The translations under genes were made by a program, and so were the position numbers. From contig NC_017586.1 in the NCBI RefSeq assembly GCF_000240165.1, positions 5,593,228-5,657,227 of the forward strand: a stretch of 64,000 nt of DNA. The letters are read 5' to 3'. The stretch is from Streptantibioticus cattleyicolor NRRL 8057 = DSM 46488 (lineage in GTDB: Bacteria; Actinomycetota; Actinomycetes; Streptomycetales; Streptomycetaceae). A model generated the notes under the pieces. It saw only the letters and a program-made list of their open reading frames with translations. It had not been told where the DNA came from and ran no database searches. Positions 59,562 to 64,000 of this stretch are shown here, one piece after another. Position 1 is the stretch's first letter; each line of letters opens with the position of its first letter.

Positions 59562-60628
59562 GCAGGGTCTGGGACATCCCGGTCCAGGACTCCACCAGGA
59601 CCCGGGACGTCCGCGTGGCCGCGGAGGACGCCTGCGGCCACGCCGGTCTGGACGCCCACGCCACGGCGGCCACCGCGCTGGTCGCCACCGAGTTGGCGAC
59701 CAACCTCGTCAAGCACGCGAACGGGGGCCGCATCGTCATCAACCTGACCGCCCCCTGCGACACCCTGGCGGAGGCCGCGCCCTGCGTGCAGATCACCTCG
59801 CTCGACCACGGGCCGGGCATCGGCGACGTGCCGACGGCGCTGCGGGACGGATACACCACCGCCGCCTCCTCCCTCGGCGCGGGCCTGGGCACCTGCCGGC
59901 GCATCGCCACCGACTTCGACCTGCACAGCCGGACGGGGGCAGGCACCGTCGCCGTGGCCCGCACGAGCCCGGCACGGCCACCCGGCACCACGTCCCGGCC
60001 GGTCCGTTCGCGCCCGGGCACCCGGGCCGGAGGCATCACCACCGCGCTCGCGTACGCCGAGCACTCCGGCGACGCCTTCGCCTGGGTGCGTTCCGGCCCA
60101 ACGGTCACGCTGATGCTGACCGACGGGCTCGGACACGGGGCGAAGGCGGCGGAGGCGTCCGCCGCCGCCGTGCGGGAACTGCGCGGGAACGCCGGTCTTC
60201 CCCCGGCCGACATCCTGCGGCACCTGCACACCGCGCTGCGCGGCACGCGCGGTGCGGCCGTCGGCGTGGCACAACTGGACGAGGACACCAACCGGCTCTC
60301 CTTCGCGGGCGTCGGCAACATCGGCGCCCGGCTCCGCACCGGCGACGGCTGGCGCCCCCTCATCTCCCACCCGGGCATCGTCGGCGCCCACTTCCCCGCC
60401 ACCGTGCCCGTACAGCGGTCGCCCTGGCGGACGGAGAGCCTGCTCGTCCTGCACAGCGACGGGCTGCCGGGCCGCTGGGTGCCGCCGGACGACCCCGGAC
60501 TCGTCAGCCATGACCCGGCGGTGACCGCCGCGGTCGTCCTGCGCGACGCCGGCAGCGCCGCGCGCCCGCTGCGCGACGACACCACCGTGGCCGTCCTGGC
60601 CCCCGATCCACCGGACGGACGCCCATGA
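59558..60628 (+). CDS. Anti-sigma kinase domain fused to SpoIIE/RsbX-type phosphatase
   Basis: This 356-residue protein joins a GHKL ATPase (about residues 1-140: LVATELATNLVKHANGG, SLDHGPGIGDV, SSLGAGLGTCRRIATDF) to a compact PP2C domain (about 160-356: GDAFAWVRSGPTVTLMLTDGLGHGAKAAEAS, FAGVGNIGARL, LLVLHSDGLPGRW, DDTTVAVLAP). The phosphatase resembles B. subtilis RsbX, which resets the stressosome by dephosphorylating RsbR and RsbS. Having kinase and phosphatase in one chain is common in actinobacteria in this position. Coupled by ATGA to its neighbours. Confidence 0.9.
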   Translation: MSRVWDIPVQDSTRTRDVRVAAEDACGHAGLDAHATAATALVATELATNLVKHANGGRIVINLTAPCDTLAEAAPCVQITSLDHGPGIGDVPTALRDGYTTAASSLGAGLGTCRRIATDFDLHSRTGAGTVAVARTSPARPPGTTSRPVRSRPGTRAGGITTALAYAEHSGDAFAWVRSGPTVTLMLTDGLGHGAKAAEASAAAVRELRGNAGLPPADILRHLHTALRGTRGAAVGVAQLDEDTNRLSFAGVGNIGARLRTGDGWRPLISHPGIVGAHFPATVPVQRSPWRTESLLVLHSDGLPGRWVPPDDPGLVSHDPAVTAAVVLRDAGSAARPLRDDTTVAVLAPDPPDGRP

Positions 60629-62367
60629 CCGCACCCCCCGAGGTCTGGAAGATCGCGTCGGTCACCGACGCCGCACTGGCCCGCGCCGCCGTCGGCGCGA
60701 TCACCACCGCAGGCGGGTCCCCGGCCCTGGAACGGGCCCGCTTCCTCACCGCGCTCACCGCACGGCTGCGCCGCTGCCTGAACCAGGGCGGCGAGTGGGA
60801 ACTCCTGCTCCACCTCCGGCACGACACCGGCGCCCAGGACGGCCGGGTGGACGTCCTCCTGCGTCCGGTCGACGCGTCGTGGCCGAGCGCGGACGACGAG
60901 CCCGCCCTCACCTGCCCCCTGCCGCACCAGCCGGTCACAGGCCGCGTCCCGGCGCGAACGCCGCTGCCCGAGGCGCTGTTGCGCGCCGACGAGAACACCG
61001 CGGCCGTCCTGGACCTCCTCCAGGAACAAGAACGCCTCGTCCAACTGCACCGGGAGGAGCTGCACCACACCAACCAGGGCGTCCTGGCGCTCCACTCCCA
61101 CCTGGAGGCCGCCGCCCTGGCCCAGCGCGAACTGCTCGAAGCCGAGCGGGCCGCGCGCGCCGAGGCCGAGCGGGCCCGGCGCCTGCTGACCTTCCTCGGG
61201 GACGCCAGCGCCGCCATCACGGTCTCCCTCAGCCCCACGGCCATCCTGCGCCGCCTGTCCGACCTGCTGGTGCCGGAGTACGCCACCAGGCTCGACGTCT
61301 GGCTCTTCGACGAGGAGGACGCCCCCGGGCACGTACGCGAGCACGCGGCAGCCGCCGTGGTCGCCGCCCGCACCGGCCGCCCCCAGCACGCGGGCCCCCG
61401 ACCGGGAAACCTCCCCGGCATCGGTGACCTCCCGCCCTCCGCCCTCTCCCCGGAGCGGCCCCTGCTGGCCATCCCCCTCGGCGCACACCGCCTGCTGGGT
61501 GTCCTCACCCTCACCGCGCCCGGGCCGCGCTTCGACGCGGACACCTGCATCACGCTGGTCGAACTCGCCCGCCGCGTCGGCATCGCCCTGGACAACGCCC
61601 GCCGTTACGAGCAGTACCGCGACACCGCCGAGACCCTGCAACGCGCCCAGCTCACCGACCTGCCCGCCGTCCCCGGCCTGCTCCTGACCGCGCGCTACCT
61701 CCCCGCCACCTGGGGCCTGAACATCGGCGGCGACTGGTACGACGCCTTCCGCCAGCCCGACGGGAGCCTGCTCGTCGTCATAGGGGACGTCACCGGCCAC
61801 GGACTGCACGCCGCCGTCGTCATGGGCCAACTGCGCACCGCGCTGCGCGCCTACGCCATCGACGACACCAGCCCCGGTGAGATCCTCACCCAGCTCCACC
61901 GCATGCTCCGCCACCTACAACCCGAGCTGTACGCCACCGCGTTGATCGCCCGCATCCGGCCCGGTGAACCGCGGGTGGTGTGGGCGTCGGCCGGCCACCC
62001 GCCCGCCGTCGTCCGCGACGACGACGGCACCGTCCGCGTCCTGGACGGCAAACCGGGCGTCATGCTGGGCATACCGGCCGACCACACCTATACCGACCAG
62101 GTCACCCGCCTGCCGACCGGCTCGTCCCTGGTGCTGTACACCGACGGCCTGGTCGAACGCCGGGCGCGCGGCATCGACGCCGGCATCGAACGCCTCGCCC
62201 AGGCGCTCGCCGCGCTGCGTACCCCGGAGCTGGAACAGGACCTGGACGCGGGCGCCGACGCCGTGCTCAAGCACATCCTGCACGACTCCGAGCGCGACGA
62301 CGACGTGTGTCTGCTCGTGTGCCACAGGCTGACGGCGATCGCACAGGAGCCCCTTCCGTCCGCGTGA
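60625..62367 (+). CDS. GAF/coiled-coil PP2C phosphatase, RsbU-like effector
   Basis: This 580-residue protein has an N-terminal region of unclear fold, a coiled coil (about 122-190: LLQEQERLVQLHREELHH ... ERAARAEAERARRLL), a GAF domain (about 195-330) and a SpoIIE-type phosphatase with intact metal motifs: NIGGDWYDAF, VVIGDVTGHGLHAAVVM, SAGHPPAVV, LYTDGLVERR and RDDDVCLLV. RsbT released from the stressosome is the expected activator, and the phosphatase would dephosphorylate anti-sigma antagonists in the sigma-B-like cascade. Last gene of the coupled operon. No sigma factor is encoded next to it. Confidence 0.91.
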   Translation: MTAPPEVWKIASVTDAALARAAVGAITTAGGSPALERARFLTALTARLRRCLNQGGEWELLLHLRHDTGAQDGRVDVLLRPVDASWPSADDEPALTCPLPHQPVTGRVPARTPLPEALLRADENTAAVLDLLQEQERLVQLHREELHHTNQGVLALHSHLEAAALAQRELLEAERAARAEAERARRLLTFLGDASAAITVSLSPTAILRRLSDLLVPEYATRLDVWLFDEEDAPGHVREHAAAAVVAARTGRPQHAGPRPGNLPGIGDLPPSALSPERPLLAIPLGAHRLLGVLTLTAPGPRFDADTCITLVELARRVGIALDNARRYEQYRDTAETLQRAQLTDLPAVPGLLLTARYLPATWGLNIGGDWYDAFRQPDGSLLVVIGDVTGHGLHAAVVMGQLRTALRAYAIDDTSPGEILTQLHRMLRHLQPELYATALIARIRPGEPRVVWASAGHPPAVVRDDDGTVRVLDGKPGVMLGIPADHTYTDQVTRLPTGSSLVLYTDGLVERRARGIDAGIERLAQALAALRTPELEQDLDAGADAVLKHILHDSERDDDVCLLVCHRLTAIAQEPLPSA

Positions 62368-62452
62368 GGCGCGCGAGACGGCACACGCGGTGGTCGCCGG
62401 GCCGGACGAGCGCCACCCGGACCGGAACGGCCGCCGGGGCCGACGGCACCGG

Positions 62453-62959
62453 TTAAGGCTCAGGCCCGCGGTCCGCGCCCCTGGCGATGCCTTCCTGAGC
62501 GGCCATGAAGGCCCGCATGCCCTGGAGAAGCGCCTCCCGCTCCTCCGCCCGCATGACGGTGAGCACCGCGGCGAGCGCCTGGGACCGGCGCGCGGCCACC
62601 TCGCCGACGACCTGCCGGCCGGGCCCGGTGAGGTTCAGCTGCACCTCACGCCGCTTCTTGGGGTGGAGCACCCTCTCCAGCAGCCCCGCCGCCTCCAGCC
62701 GGTCGCACAGCCGACTGGCGGTCGGCATCCCTATGTCCATGCTCTCCGCGAGCCCGGTCAGATTGAGTCCGGGCGCGGCCTCCAGGATCCGCAGGGCCCG
62801 CAACTGGTGCGGCGACAATCTCAGCCGCGCCCCCTGTGCGGCGACCGACCACACGTTGGTCAGACTCTCCACGGCGTCGGCGATCCGCAGCGCGAGGGCT
62901 ACGGCATCACCGCCCGGTCCATCTGTCTGGTCGTCCCCGGAACCGCCGAGACCAGTCAC
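62453..62959 (-). CDS. MarR-family regulator (right flank of the stressosome locus)
   Basis: This 168-residue winged-helix regulator has RLSPHQLRALRILEAAPGLNLTGLAESMDIGMPTASRLCDRLEAAGLLERVLHPKKRREVQLNLTGPGRQV. The GTG start at 62959 is supported by homology more than by a ribosome site. It is the paralogue of the MarR at the other end of the stressosome locus and is convergent with that operon. One Cys in SRLCDRL is shared by both paralogues. Confidence 0.88.
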   Translation of the reverse strand: MTGLGGSGDDQTDGPGGDAVALALRIADAVESLTNVWSVAAQGARLRLSPHQLRALRILEAAPGLNLTGLAESMDIGMPTASRLCDRLEAAGLLERVLHPKKRREVQLNLTGPGRQVVGEVAARRSQALAAVLTVMRAEEREALLQGMRAFMAAQEGIARGADRGPEP

Positions 62960-63138
62960 TAAAACATCACTCTCAGTAAAAGCCTGCCCATGGGGGTACC
63001 GCCTTCATTCGGACGCGGTACCCGACGAGCCGCCGGACAAGCGCCCGAGGCCGGGCCGTCATGGGAACGCCGGCCGGGCGGGACCCGGCCCCATCTGCTC
63101 GGTCGTGGTGGCCGGGCCCCGCGGAACCGGGAACCTCA

Positions 63139-64000
<862 letters not shown>

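Overview
The window is high-GC (roughly three quarters G+C) actinobacterial chromosome, almost certainly from a Streptomyces or a close relative. The signs are strong G/C third-position bias, many GTG/TTG and [16 protein letters not shown], ATGA/GTGA-coupled genes, and a gene order that, from memory, follows the S. coelicolor core segment running from the pafBC/tatC area through a betaine transporter, glnA4, infC-rpmI-rplT and pheST to argC. All calls come from reading the sequence; no search was run.

Bases 1-33,400 are mostly conserved core. pafB (partial) and pafC (DNA-damage regulators) precede a small zinc-ribbon gene, tatC (with no tatA beside it) and a Ski2-like helicase. Next come a GNAT gene and a flavin monooxygenase carrying an in-frame TAG behind a cysteine-rich leader peptide, a siderophore-interacting protein with an iron box, and a 5'-3' exonuclease. 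An OpuA-type betaine/choline ABC transporter has two fused substrate-binding domains. A FadR-like regulator, glnA4-type ligase, aldehyde dehydrogenase, short-chain dehydrogenase and gamma-glutamyl hydrolase form a likely ethanolamine-utilisation cluster. They are followed by a D-serine dehydratase-like protein, a mycosin-like protease with a membrane partner, SseB and aquaporin genes, then infC (AUC start), rpmI, rplT, a SpoU methyltransferase, a histidine kinase and pheST.

Bases 33,500-49,900 are more variable: a membrane PP2C phosphatase, a 3-hydroxybutyryl-CoA dehydrogenase, a Tat-exported glycoside hydrolase, small DUF proteins, a maltose O-acetyltransferase-like protein, a Cds1-like PLP enzyme, and an operon of secreted hydrolase, acyltransferase, histidine kinase and LuxR response regulator. 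A second-locus GAPDH with a DJ-1/AraC regulator, a CYTH protein and a double-VOC protein follow. Two related MITE-like elements with the same terminal inverted repeats lie here.

Bases 49,938-53,830 look like a small inserted island bounded by a 32-bp perfect direct repeat that coincides with the 3' end of an alpha/beta-hydrolase gene. It holds a DUF397/XRE pair and, divergently, a chain of tiny coupled ORFs leading to a RiPP-type PCMT-like methyltransferase.

Bases 53,800-64,000 contain that hydrolase, a secreted BP74-like protein, and a stressosome locus (MarR, an atypical PP2C, RsbR, RsbS, RsbT, an anti-sigma kinase/phosphatase fusion, a GAF-PP2C, and a second MarR), then argC behind a consensus promoter with an ARG-box-like site. 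A 27-bp palindrome before rsbR is the likely MarR operator.
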